This document shows, piece by piece, positions 26,870 through 35,494 of a stretch of DNA of 64,000 nt; position 1 is the first letter of the stretch; each line of letters starts with the position of its first letter. Origin of the DNA: CBDFKF01 sp965248765 (GTDB lineage Bacteria > Pseudomonadota > Alphaproteobacteria > VGEJ01); the NCBI GenBank assembly GCA_965248765.1, contig CBDFKF010000002.1, forward strand, positions 248,001-312,000, in the 5' to 3' direction. The translations under genes and the position numbers were made by a program. The notes beneath the pieces are model-generated. The model ran no database searches and was not told the origin of the DNA. It saw only the letters and a list, made by a program, of their open reading frames with translations.

Positions 26870-28110
26870 TCAGCTACGGCGCGAGCGAGTGGACAGGACC
26901 CGGGCATCGAACGCCGCGTCGCGCAAGGCATCGATGATCTCATGAACGTGCTCGGCGCTACGTGTCTCAACCGTAATATCGATCTCGCCGCGTCGCGTCG
27001 GGACGTCGAAAAACATACGCTGGTGCACGACCTCGATCACGTTGCCGCCGTGGCCGCCGATCGCGGCGAGCACCTGCGCAAGCATGGCCGGCTGATCGGC
27101 GATGCCAACGCGCATACGCACAAGCCGGCCGTCACGCATGAGGCCGCGGTTCAGTACGGCGGCGAGAAGCCGCATGTCGATGTTGCCGCCGGTTGTTACG
27201 AGCCCAACACGGCGTCCGACGAACAACTCGGCGTTGGCCAGCACTGCAGCGAGCGGGGCGGCCCCTGCGCCTTCGGCGACCATGCCAAGGTCTTCGGCCA
27301 GTCGCTGAACAACGGTCTCGAGAACGGGCTCGTCCACGACCAGCATGTCATCGACTAGTCGCTCGATGATGGGCCGCGTGATTTCGCCGGGTGACTTGAC
27401 GGCAATGCCGTCTGCAATGCTCTAGCCGCCTGAGCTCGGTGAAAGGCCGTGTACCGCCTCGTACATCGAAGGGAATAGCTTAGCTTCGACGGCGACGATT
27501 CGGATAGTCGGGTTGATCGCTTTGACAGCGGTCGCGATGCCCGAGGTCGAGCTGGGGATCATCCGCCAACATCTCCAAGCCGATGGTTCCCTGGCCGGCG
27601 ATGATCTTCGGGATCGTCGTAGGGGTGGACGAGGGTCAGCTTGCGCTCGGCGGCGATCGCCCGCGCGGCGATTGCCGCCGCATCAATCGTATCGCCGCTT
27701 AGCACGATCTCGGCACCGAAACTGCGCGTGCGTTCGATTTTGGCGAACGGTGTGCCCTCGGGCATGACGATCACGGCGGGGATACCGAGGGCTTGGGCGC
27801 GATAGGCAACCCCTTGCGCGTGATTTCCTGCCGACATTGCAATCACTCCTGCGGCGGCTTCTGCCGGCGTCAGACTTGCTAATTTCACCAGGGCGCCACG
27901 GTCCTTGAACGATCCGGTGTATTGAAGATTCTCGGCTTTGAGGCGAAGCGTGCAGCCGAGCTGCGCTGACAGCCGTACCGCGTCAAGGAGAGGGGTGCAT
28001 ACGATGTGGCCTGCAACAACGTCTGCAGCGGCCCGAACGTGATCGATCGTGACCGCCGCACCGCGGGCGCGGCTGCGCTTTGTGGTAGAGGGGGGGCCTT
28101 GGTCGTGCAT
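26870..28110 (-). pseudogene. ilvA: threonine ammonia-lyase, inactivated
   Basis: The N-terminal part from 28110 is intact up to LTLVHPYDDP, including the PLP-lysine motif YTGSFKDRGA and AMSAGNHAQGVAYRAQ. Near 27617 an extra C shifts the frame (GATCCCGAAGATC for GAT-CCG-AAG-ATC). About 35-40 bases are then missing after the CTC-GAC of a PQLD-type motif, removing the tetraglycine loop that holds the PLP phosphate. The frame then continues as GIATAVKAINPTIRIVAVEA, has TAG where the family has Gln (SSGG-stop-SIADGIAV), and continues from MLVVDEPVLETVVQRLAEDL into a normal C-terminus with an ACT domain (VGIADQPAMLAQVLAAIGGH). Three independent lesions make a functional product very unlikely. The enzyme would deaminate threonine to 2-oxobutanoate for isoleucine synthesis or catabolism. 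Confidence 0.88.
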
Positions 28111-28237
28111 CTTCTTTGGGCTGTGGCGCTAGACCCGGGTATAGGGAACGCTGGCAACGCTACACAAACATAGCGCGCCCCCCGCGCCGCCGCTGTGACG
28201 GACGTTACGACTCAAGAGTTACGTTGAGGTGGGATGA

Positions 28238-29506
28238 TCAGGCGGGCGCCAGCGTTCCAAGGCGGCCGTTCGTCCGCCGAATGAGCCCGCCAATGATCAC
28301 AAGATTAACTACGTTCGCGCCAACGCCGATGTAGAAGGCGGGCTCATATGAACCGGTGAGGTCGAAAACGAAGCCGCCGAGCCAGCCGCCGATTGCCATG
28401 CCGATCGTGCCGGAGAAGATCACGATGCCGGTCTGACGCCCCGCTTGCTCGGCCGGCATGTACTCACGGATGACGACCGGATAGCACGGCGTCAGACCGC
28501 CGTACCCGAGGCCGTACAGAGCAGCCACCACGTAAAGCCCGGCGAGGCTATCGACCATACCAAGCGCCGCCAGCATCACTGCCTGCACGATCGAAAAGGC
28601 GAACATGGCGCGGAGGCCACCGAACCGGTCGGCAAGCAAGCCGACGCCGAACATGCGACTGACGAAGCTCGCCAACAGCATCAACGACAACATCTCGGCG
28701 GCGCGGGCGGTCGAGAAGCCAAGATCGCTGCCGTAGGCGACGAGGTGGGCCAGCGGCAGCGACATGGCGATACAGCAGCCTATGATGCCCGCGGACAAGA
28801 GCACCTGCAGCATGGCCGGAGAGAGGCCGAGGTCACGTGTCGCTGATGGCGCCGGTCGCGGTGTCCCTTCAACCCGTCCGCCAGCGGTTCCCGCCCTGGA
28901 CTCTGGCGGCGAGCGGCCCGGGGCGCGATGGAGTAGCAAGCTCAGTGGCAGCATCGTGCAGACGGCGAAGATGCCGTACCAGAAGAACATGTCGCGCCAG
29001 CCGATCGATTCGTTGAGATAGCGAAACAGTGGAGGCCACAGAACGCCGGCCAGGCTTTGGCCGCTGGCAACGAAGCCGACCGCCGCGCCCCGGCGCACGT
29101 CGAACCAGCGCATGACATTGGCGATAAGCGGCGTAAAAAGGGTCGACTGCCCCAACAGGCCCATCAACACGCCCCAGACGAGGTAGAACTGCCACTCGCT
29201 CGTGACGAAGGTCGTGGCTATGGCGCCAAGGCCTATCATCACGCCCGCGATCGTTGCCGGTCCGGCCATGCCGTGCCGGTCCAGCCAGTAGCCCATCGCC
29301 ATACCGCCGACCCCGCCGCCAATAAACTGGAGCGAGTAGCCGAGCGAAGGGACGGCCCGCGGCCACTCGAACTCCGCGGCGATGGACTTCAGCGCAACGA
29401 CCAAGGCGAACATGCCGCCAGCTCCGATCACGAGGATCAGTAGTGAGGCGACAAGGACCACGAACCGGTAGTTCTGGTTCCACTTGTCGGTCAGGGACTC
29501 GTGCAA
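28238..29506 (-). CDS. major facilitator superfamily transporter (oxalate/formate antiporter or MCT-like)
   Basis: About 422 residues with 12 membrane segments if started at the TTG at 29506; the open frame extends to 29668 but the extra 54 residues are Arg/Pro-rich and lack a plausible ribosome site. First segment LVASLLILVIGAGGMFALVV; MFS loop motif GYWLDRHGMAGPATIAGVM; the central linker is charged and Gly/Pro-rich; the second half has RMFGVGLLADRFGGLRAMFA and LYGLGYGGLTPCYPVVIREY, typical of the carboxylate-transporting branch. It probably imports a small organic acid. The true start is uncertain. Confidence 0.82.
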   Translation of the reverse strand: MHESLTDKWNQNYRFVVLVASLLILVIGAGGMFALVVALKSIAAEFEWPRAVPSLGYSLQFIGGGVGGMAMGYWLDRHGMAGPATIAGVMIGLGAIATTFVTSEWQFYLVWGVLMGLLGQSTLFTPLIANVMRWFDVRRGAAVGFVASGQSLAGVLWPPLFRYLNESIGWRDMFFWYGIFAVCTMLPLSLLLHRAPGRSPPESRAGTAGGRVEGTPRPAPSATRDLGLSPAMLQVLLSAGIIGCCIAMSLPLAHLVAYGSDLGFSTARAAEMLSLMLLASFVSRMFGVGLLADRFGGLRAMFAFSIVQAVMLAALGMVDSLAGLYVVAALYGLGYGGLTPCYPVVIREYMPAEQAGRQTGIVIFSGTIGMAIGGWLGGFVFDLTGSYEPAFYIGVGANVVNLVIIGGLIRRTNGRLGTLAPA

Positions 29507-29680
29507 GGACCAAGCTCTCTGTGTCGCCGTCGCGACACGGGCGCGGTCGGGCGGGCTTCTCAGGGGGTTCTCGACGTTAACGCCTCGGTGTCGTGGGCTC
29601 AACCACGAGGGCGGAACAGCCCGCTCGCGCTGTCCTCGCACGCAGGATGGCGCGCCACCGCCATCCACACCGTGCGCCTG

Positions 29681-30439
29681 CTAGCTCGGAGCAAGCGCCG
29701 AGGCAGGGGCTCCCCAAGCGGCGAACGGGGGTGCTCTGCGCATGACGAGCGGGAAGCCACCAATCTCGCGAATGAGTTTGGTGCGGATGGAGCGAGCGAA
29801 GTCTTGGTAGTCAACGGCCGACAGGACGAACGCGTCCGGCCCGGCAATCATGCTCTCCAGGTAATAGCGATCGACGTCACTCTCCTCATTGAGGATGGCG
29901 AGGCCGTTGATGGTGATGCCGAGGGCTGCAATCTGATCGCGCGCGGCCGTCGTCTTGAGGCCCTGGTTGCTACGGCCATCGCCGGAGACATCGATCGCTC
30001 GGCGCGCACCGTCAAAGGCGTTGTCTTTAAATAACGTCGCGGCAAAGACGAGGGCGGCGCCGATAGCCGTTCCCCCGCCGAGCACGAATCGCGGCAGTGC
30101 GGCCAGGCGGTCAGCGAAGGCGGCTGCTTGGGCTTCATCGGCAACGACGGTCCACGCCAACACTACGCGTTGCACCTCGGCCGATGACCATTGGACGACA
30201 GAGACGGCGACTCCGGCTGGTGCGTGACTCTCGATCGCTGCAACCACGCCCGGACTTCGAAAAGCCTCGGCCAAGCCCTCTGTTTGCAAAAAGAACTCCT
30301 CGAAACTCACGCTCGAGGACGCGTCGATAGCAAGTACCAGCTCAAGGGCTACCGGCTCGGCTTGTGCGGGCGTCGTCGCAACCGTCAGTACGCCGGCAGT
30401 CATGCCAGCAAGCAATAGCATGGACCCGGCGAACATCAT
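29681..30439 (-). CDS. DUF1194 domain protein with a von Willebrand A-like fold, exported
   Basis: 252 residues from the ATG at 30439. A signal peptide is clear (MMFAGSMLLLAGMTAGVLTV with cleavage after AQA). The A-domain metal site is visible: LVLAIDASSSVSFEEFF (DxSxS), Thr in GGGTAIGAALVFA, and Asp in IDVSGDGRSNQG. DUF1194 proteins are periplasmic and of unknown function. It is transcribed towards the MFS gene and divergently from the RidA gene at 30545. Confidence 0.85.
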   Translation of the reverse strand: MMFAGSMLLLAGMTAGVLTVATTPAQAEPVALELVLAIDASSSVSFEEFFLQTEGLAEAFRSPGVVAAIESHAPAGVAVSVVQWSSAEVQRVVLAWTVVADEAQAAAFADRLAALPRFVLGGGTAIGAALVFAATLFKDNAFDGARRAIDVSGDGRSNQGLKTTAARDQIAALGITINGLAILNEESDVDRYYLESMIAGPDAFVLSAVDYQDFARSIRTKLIREIGGFPLVMRRAPPFAAWGAPASALAPS

Positions 30440-30544
30440 GGTGCCATCGTGCCCGCTCGGTTCTCTCGCCCACAAGCGCGCTCGCGAACGAGCCGGGGAG
30501 TGGCTAAGATCATCGTCCGTCTATTCAGCGTCAAGGGAAGTCCC

Positions 30545-30931
30545 ATGAACAAGAAACATGTGCCCGACACGATCGCGCCCCCGGTCGCCGCCTATAGCCA
30601 CGGCATCGAGATCCCGCCGAACTCGCGAGTCCTACACACCGCGGGGCAGGTGGGCATATTGCCCGATGGCACGACAGCTGAGGGAATCGAGGCGCAGACA
30701 GATGCAGTCTGGACCAACCTGATGGCGATCCTGGCGTCAGCCGGTATGGGGATGGATGATGTCGTCAAGGTCGTCACCTACGTGACGAGCGAAGAGGACT
30801 TCTGGCCGATGGCGCAGACCCGCGCCAAGTTTTGGGGTGATGCGCGGCCAGCCTCGACCGGCGTTATCGTCAAGGCGTTGGCTAAACCGGAATGGGTGGT
30901 CGAGGTCGAACTCGTCGCTGCCAAGGCCTAA
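30545..30931 (+). CDS. RidA family protein (second)
   Basis: 128 residues from the ATG at 30545 (AAGGGAAG just upstream; the frame is open further upstream without a better start). AAYSHGIEIPPNSRVLHTAG and QTDAVWTNLMAILASAGMGM then VVKVVTYVTSEEDFW are family-typical. At the RidA arginine position the sequence reads ARPASTGVIVKALAKPEW: Pro-Ala-Ser-Thr and no Arg, so it may not be an imine deaminase of the archetypal kind. Many such subgroup proteins sit in catabolic operons with unknown roles. It converges on the GMC gene. Confidence 0.88.
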   Translation: MNKKHVPDTIAPPVAAYSHGIEIPPNSRVLHTAGQVGILPDGTTAEGIEAQTDAVWTNLMAILASAGMGMDDVVKVVTYVTSEEDFWPMAQTRAKFWGDARPASTGVIVKALAKPEWVVEVELVAAKA

Positions 30932-31015
30932 GCTCGAACCTTCCTACGCGCTGCCGGGCGTGCACTTGCCCGCCCTAAGTCGCGTGTTATCCGCGGATGG
31001 CCTATCGACGTTTGC

Positions 31016-32620
31016 TCAGAACTCGTTCTTCCTGAGCTGATCGGCGACGTATTCGGCTTGGCGGATGGCAAGGCTCACGATCGTCAGCGTCGGGTTGCAC
31101 GAGGCGCCGGTCGTGAACTGACTGCCGTCGGAGATGAACAGGTTCGGAACATCGTGGCTTTGTCCCCACTTGTTCACCACCCCACCGCGGGGGTCGTCGC
31201 TCATTCGGTTGGTGCCGAGGTTGTGGGTTGAGGGCGGCATCTTGGCTTCGTATACGCGCTTGGCCCCGATCGAGTCCCAGAGCGCCGAACCCTGCCTGTA
31301 GAAGTGATTCTTCATGGCCAGGTTGTTGGGGTGCTCGTCGAAGTGGCAGTGCGGTACCGGCAGGCCGTACTGGTCCTTGACGTCCGTATTCAATGTCACG
31401 CGGTTGCTGGCGAGCGGCATGTCCTCGCCGATCGCGTAGACGCCGGCGATGGAATTGTAGTCCTCCATGAACGAGCTGAAGTCGCGGCCCCAGGCGCCAA
31501 CGCCCATGAACTCGGGCATCCCGGCCAGCCCAACGCCGCCCATCGACAGCATGACATAGCCGCCGACGAAGCCACGCGAGGGATCGAATCGGGTCTCGTC
31601 CTCGATACTGCCGGCTCCGGTCCGGCCGCGCTGCGCGTTCACCTGCTGGTCGAAGCTGGCGTATACCTGGGCGTTGGTGTGGACCATGTGGTATTTGCCG
31701 ACGCAGCCCGATGAATTGGCGAGGCCGTCCGGGAATCGGTTTGTCGCCGAGTTCAACAACAGCCGCGGGCTCTCGATCGAGTTGCAGGCAACCGCGATCA
31801 TGCGGCCTTTCTGCACGTGTTGATCGCCGTTCTTGTCGACATATAGGACGCCCGTCACGCGCCCCTGGTCGTTGTGCTGGACCTGCAGGACCATGCAGTT
31901 GGGCCGCACCTCGAGCCGGCCGGTTTCCTCGGCCTTGGGGATTTCCGTGTAGAGCGACGACCACTTCGCGCCCGACTTGCATCCCGACATGCAAAAGCCG
32001 ATCTCATCGCAGGCATTGCGGCCATCTCGCGGGAACTGATTAATCGCCACCCGGCCGCTGTGGTAATCCGTGTAACCCATGGTCCTGGCCGCATGGAACA
32101 GGATCTTGGTCATATTGGTCGGGCGCATCGGCGCGAGGCCGTGGGTGGTGGCGACCCCCATCCTGTCCTCGGCGCGGACGTAGTAGGGCTCGATGTCCTC
32201 GAAGCTGATGGGCCAATCGGCGAGGTCGGCGTCCTCGACGGCGCCATACGTCGACAGCGCCTTGAACTCATGGGCTTTGATGCGCGGGCAGTTGCCGACC
32301 CAGTGGATCGAGCAGCCGCCTACCGCTTTAACGTGAATCGCAGGATGGCCAGGCCAATCCTGGGATAGGGGATGATCGCCCGAGGTGGTGCGGGGATCGC
32401 TCCAGGCGAGCAGATCGCCCATGTAACGCTCGTCGTTCTCGAAGTCGGTGAGCTTGAAGCGCGGGCCGGCGTCGAACATGACGACGCTGATGCCCTTCTG
32501 GCAGAGCTCGTTGGCTAGCGTCGCGCCGCCGGGGCCCGAGCCGACGATGACGACCACCGATTCATCATCATGGTCGTAGGTGACGGCGGCGACCTCGTCG
32601 TCGAGGAAATCGTCGGACAT
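31016..32620 (-). CDS. GMC family FAD-dependent oxidoreductase (second copy)
   Basis: 534 residues from the ATG at 32620, placed by AAGGAGG; an ATG six bases upstream abuts that site and is too close. VVVIVGSGPGGATLANELCQ is the FAD motif, and THNLGTNRMSDDPRGGVVNK with LFISDGSQFTTGASCNPTLT is the C-terminal signature. Cysteines at about 204, 210 and 214 (CDEIGFCMSGC) reproduce the spacing in the paralogue at 13557. The gene lies 188 bases after a gluconate-dehydrogenase subunit-3-like gene on the same strand, so the pair probably forms a dehydrogenase complex for a sugar or sugar acid. Confidence 0.91.
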   Translation of the reverse strand: MSDDFLDDEVAAVTYDHDDESVVVIVGSGPGGATLANELCQKGISVVMFDAGPRFKLTDFENDERYMGDLLAWSDPRTTSGDHPLSQDWPGHPAIHVKAVGGCSIHWVGNCPRIKAHEFKALSTYGAVEDADLADWPISFEDIEPYYVRAEDRMGVATTHGLAPMRPTNMTKILFHAARTMGYTDYHSGRVAINQFPRDGRNACDEIGFCMSGCKSGAKWSSLYTEIPKAEETGRLEVRPNCMVLQVQHNDQGRVTGVLYVDKNGDQHVQKGRMIAVACNSIESPRLLLNSATNRFPDGLANSSGCVGKYHMVHTNAQVYASFDQQVNAQRGRTGAGSIEDETRFDPSRGFVGGYVMLSMGGVGLAGMPEFMGVGAWGRDFSSFMEDYNSIAGVYAIGEDMPLASNRVTLNTDVKDQYGLPVPHCHFDEHPNNLAMKNHFYRQGSALWDSIGAKRVYEAKMPPSTHNLGTNRMSDDPRGGVVNKWGQSHDVPNLFISDGSQFTTGASCNPTLTIVSLAIRQAEYVADQLRKNEF

Positions 32621-32808
32621 GTTCATCCTCCTTGTCGCGCCGCCGCGCGTCCGGTTGGGCCGTTAAGCTGCCGGCCGCGCACGCGGCTATCGTGGTTTGG
32701 CCTTCAGGACGCGAAGGCGCTGAACGTCGAAGTACGATTCAATGCTGAGGAGCTGGCGAAACCTCTCGAAGTGCCGTGGCGCCGGCGTCGGGCTCGCGCC
32801 TTGCGGGC

Positions 32809-33207
32809 TTACTCGTCGGGGATCCAGGAGATGTCGTCGAACCCACGGTTGATGTAGCCGCCGAGGTGCGCTGATGGCCCCTCGTAACCGAAGTACCGCC
32901 ACACCAGCGGGTTGTTGTAGAGGTGGCGCACGGTCGCGCCCCGCACGTCTTCAAAGAAGTCGGAACCCTCGATCGACTTCAGCGCCTCAAGCTTGTAGCC
33001 GTTGGAAAGATCGACAAAGGGAATGTTGAAGACACCGTCGAGGCCCTTCACACCCTCGGTCAACAAGCCGACCCGGTTATCGTCCGCTTCTTCGTCGACG
33101 ACCTCGACGACTTTGGCGTAATAGACATCGCCCAGGAAATCGTGCGGATACAGCTGGCGCGCCATTTGCACCAGCGTCTTGGTGGTGTGCTCGTCCAACT
33201 TTGCCAT
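32809..33207 (-). CDS. gluconate 2-dehydrogenase subunit 3-like protein
   Basis: 132 residues from the ATG at 33207 (GGAGGAG upstream). TTKTLVQMARQLYPHDFLGD and the C-terminal HLYNNPLVWRYFGYEGPSAH, GGYINRGFDDISW match the small subunit of membrane-associated FAD dehydrogenases, where a Tyr- and Trp-rich C-terminus contacts the large subunit. Classical members carry a Tat signal and act as a hitch-hiker for export of the flavoprotein; none is seen here, so this complex may stay in the cytoplasm. First gene of the pair with the GMC oxidoreductase. Confidence 0.82.
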   Translation of the reverse strand: MAKLDEHTTKTLVQMARQLYPHDFLGDVYYAKVVEVVDEEADDNRVGLLTEGVKGLDGVFNIPFVDLSNGYKLEALKSIEGSDFFEDVRGATVRHLYNNPLVWRYFGYEGPSAHLGGYINRGFDDISWIPDE

Positions 33208-33389
33208 GTCGAGGCACTCTCCTCCCCTAGTTTCGGTTCCTCGCCGCAGCCTTGTGGCTCCTTAACCTCTAGCCCATCGGCGCGCGCCCGTCCAGCGGCT
33301 GAGCCGCCTTCGCGACCATGGAAATGACCGTATGATCACCGCCGCCGACAGCAAGCCTGGCGAAGCGGATTGGGGCTACGCAGGACGCA

Positions 33390-34508
33390 GTGTGGTTCGA
33401 CACCGGCGAGGAGGGGAGCGAGTTCCTCTTGCACGCTCGCGGCCGTTGGAACGTGTCGAGCCTCGGCGCGGTCGATGGCAGGTTGCGTGCTTGGCATCCA
33501 CATCCCACGCGGAGCGTACGAATCGATCTGAGTGAGCTTGATTCCCTCGACACTGCTGGCGCCTGGGTTCTGTACAGGACGGTCCAACAGTGGCGCGAAG
33601 CTGGGCTTACCGCCGAGATCGCGGGCGTCAAAGCAGATCACGCGGTTCTCCTGCGCGAGGTCGAGGCCAACGACCATCCGTGCGAGATAGCTCCGCCGTC
33701 GGGCAGCGCCGTGCTGAACGTGATTCGGCACGTCGGCGAAGGCACCTACGAGAGCTACGCCGAGGTACGAGACCTACTCGGCTTCCTCGGGCTGGTGGTA
33801 ACAGCGCTCGGGCGCACGCTCGCGAACCCGAGGCGGCTGCGCCTCACCTCGCTTGTGCACCACATCGAGCAAGTCGGTCTGAATGCTCTCCCGATCGTCG
33901 GATTGCTGTCGTTTCTGATCGGCGTCGTGCTCGCGTACCAGGGCGCCGATCAGTTGCAGCGTTTTGGCGCACAGATTTTCGTTGTGAACCTCATCGGCAT
34001 CGCGGTTGTTCGCGAGATGGGAATCCTGCTCGCCGCGATCATCGTCGCGGGACGGTCGGGAAGCGCCTTCACCGCTGAGATCGGGTCGATGAAGTTGCGC
34101 GAAGAGATCGATGCCATGCGTACGCTTGGGCTCGATCCCGTCGATCTACTCGTGATACCGCGTTTGCTCGCGCTCATTATCGTCATGCCGTTGCTTGCCT
34201 TCTACGCAGATCTCATGGGGCTGTTGGGTAGCGCCATGATGGCCTGGGTCGCCCTCGACATTTCACCCGGTCTATTCATCGAACGTCTCAATGGCGCCAT
34301 CACTATGTGGGCGTTCTGGATCGGCATCGTCAAAGCGCCGATATTCGGCTTCCTGATCGCCTTGATCGGCTGTAACGAGGGGCTCAGGGTAAGTGGTAAC
34401 GCCGAAAGCGTAGGCCGTCGAACGACCCGCTCGGTCGTGATCTCGATCTTCCTCGTAATCGTTGTCGACGCAGTGTTCTCCATTTTCTTCGCCGTGCTGG
34501 GCATCTAA
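33390..34508 (+). CDS. mlaE: MlaE-type ABC permease with an N-terminal STAS domain
   Basis: 372 residues from a GTG at 33390. An N-terminal STAS-like domain (FLLHARGRWNVSSLGAVDGR, RIDLSELDSLDTAGAWVLYR, residues about 10-100) is fused to the MlaE permease: HHIEQVGLNALPIVGLLSFL, VVREMGILLAAIIVAGRSGS, AFTAEIGSMKLREEIDAMRT, LGLDPVDLLVIPRLLALI. The fusion stands in for a separate MlaB. It moves phospholipid between the outer and inner membranes with the following ATPase and MCE protein. The true start may be the ATG at 33332, which is in another frame, so a small N-terminal break cannot be excluded. Confidence 0.9.
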   Translation: MWFDTGEEGSEFLLHARGRWNVSSLGAVDGRLRAWHPHPTRSVRIDLSELDSLDTAGAWVLYRTVQQWREAGLTAEIAGVKADHAVLLREVEANDHPCEIAPPSGSAVLNVIRHVGEGTYESYAEVRDLLGFLGLVVTALGRTLANPRRLRLTSLVHHIEQVGLNALPIVGLLSFLIGVVLAYQGADQLQRFGAQIFVVNLIGIAVVREMGILLAAIIVAGRSGSAFTAEIGSMKLREEIDAMRTLGLDPVDLLVIPRLLALIIVMPLLAFYADLMGLLGSAMMAWVALDISPGLFIERLNGAITMWAFWIGIVKAPIFGFLIALIGCNEGLRVSGNAESVGRRTTRSVVISIFLVIVVDAVFSIFFAVLGI

Positions 34509-34513
34509 GCGCG

Positions 34514-35494
34514 ATGGTTGACGGGCCGGACGCCGCCATCACGATCAGAGATCTGCGCACGCAGTTCGGGCCGGTCGTCATTCATGACGCCCTCGATCTA
34601 GACGTGCAACGCGGCGAGATCGTGGGCATTGTCGGCGGCTCCGGCACCGGCAAGTCGGTCCTGCTGCGCACCATCATCGGCCTGATGCGCCCGAGCCGCG
34701 GCACGATCGACGTACTAGGCCACGACGTGACGCGGGCCGAGCCGGCTGCAATGCGTGCACTGGAGCAGCGCTGGGGCGTTCTGTTTCAGGATGGCGCGTT
34801 GTTCAGCTCGCTGACCGTGGCCCAGAACATCGAGGTCCCGTTGAAAGAACACACGGACCTGCCGCCCGAACTGATCGACGAGACCGCGGCGCTTAAGGTC
34901 TCAATGGTCGGGCTGCCGGGGGCGGCCGGTTCACAGTATCCCTCGGAACTCTCAGGTGGCATGCGGAAACGCGCCGGCTTGGCCCGAGCCCTCGCGCTCG
35001 ATCCCGAGATCCTGTTCCTCGACGAGCCGACCGCCGGGCTCGACCCGATTGGCGCGGCGGCATTCGATAACCTCATCATCGCCCTCAAGGACGCACTCGG
35101 GCTCACGGTGTTCATGGTCACCCACGACCTGGACAGCCTTCATACGATTTGCGACCGTGTTGCGGTCCTCGCTGATCGGCGGGTGGTCGTCGTGGGGCCG
35201 ATGACCGCAATGCTAGAGAGCGCCCATCCCTGGGTGCGGGAGTACTTCCATGGACCGCGCGCCCGGGCGGCGTTGGCCGGGTGGCCGCTTGTGCCCGGGC
35301 GTTGGGTGAGGAGGAGATCGGACCGCTGTGGAAACCAGGGCCAACCACCTACTGATCGGGACGTTCGTTCTGGTCGTCACCGCGGGCGCGTTCGGGTTCG
35401 TGTTGTGGCTCGCCAAGCTCGACATCGACCGCGAGTTCCAGTCCTATCACATCTACTTCGAGGGCTCGGTCTCTGGGCTGAGCCTGGGCAGTGA
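34514..35494 (+). CDS. mlaF: MlaF-type ABC transporter ATPase with an abnormal C-terminal extension
   Basis: Up to residue about 255 this is a normal MlaF: Walker A IVGGSGTGKSVLLRTIIGLM, Q-loop GVLFQDGALFSSLTVAQNIE, signature YPSELSGGMRKRAGLARALA, Walker B PEILFLDEPTAGLDPIGAAA and MVTHDL. After YFHGPRARAALAGWPL the frame runs about 65 residues further (Arg-rich, non-globular), entirely over the mlaD coding region. In the other frame a TGA at 35307-35309 would end the protein just before the mlaD ribosome site, so one extra base between about 35270 and 35305 could explain the extension. The ATPase core is intact. Confidence 0.88.
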   Translation: MVDGPDAAITIRDLRTQFGPVVIHDALDLDVQRGEIVGIVGGSGTGKSVLLRTIIGLMRPSRGTIDVLGHDVTRAEPAAMRALEQRWGVLFQDGALFSSLTVAQNIEVPLKEHTDLPPELIDETAALKVSMVGLPGAAGSQYPSELSGGMRKRAGLARALALDPEILFLDEPTAGLDPIGAAAFDNLIIALKDALGLTVFMVTHDLDSLHTICDRVAVLADRRVVVVGPMTAMLESAHPWVREYFHGPRARAALAGWPLVPGRWVRRRSDRCGNQGQPPTDRDVRSGRHRGRVRVRVVARQARHRPRVPVLSHLLRGLGLWAEPGQ

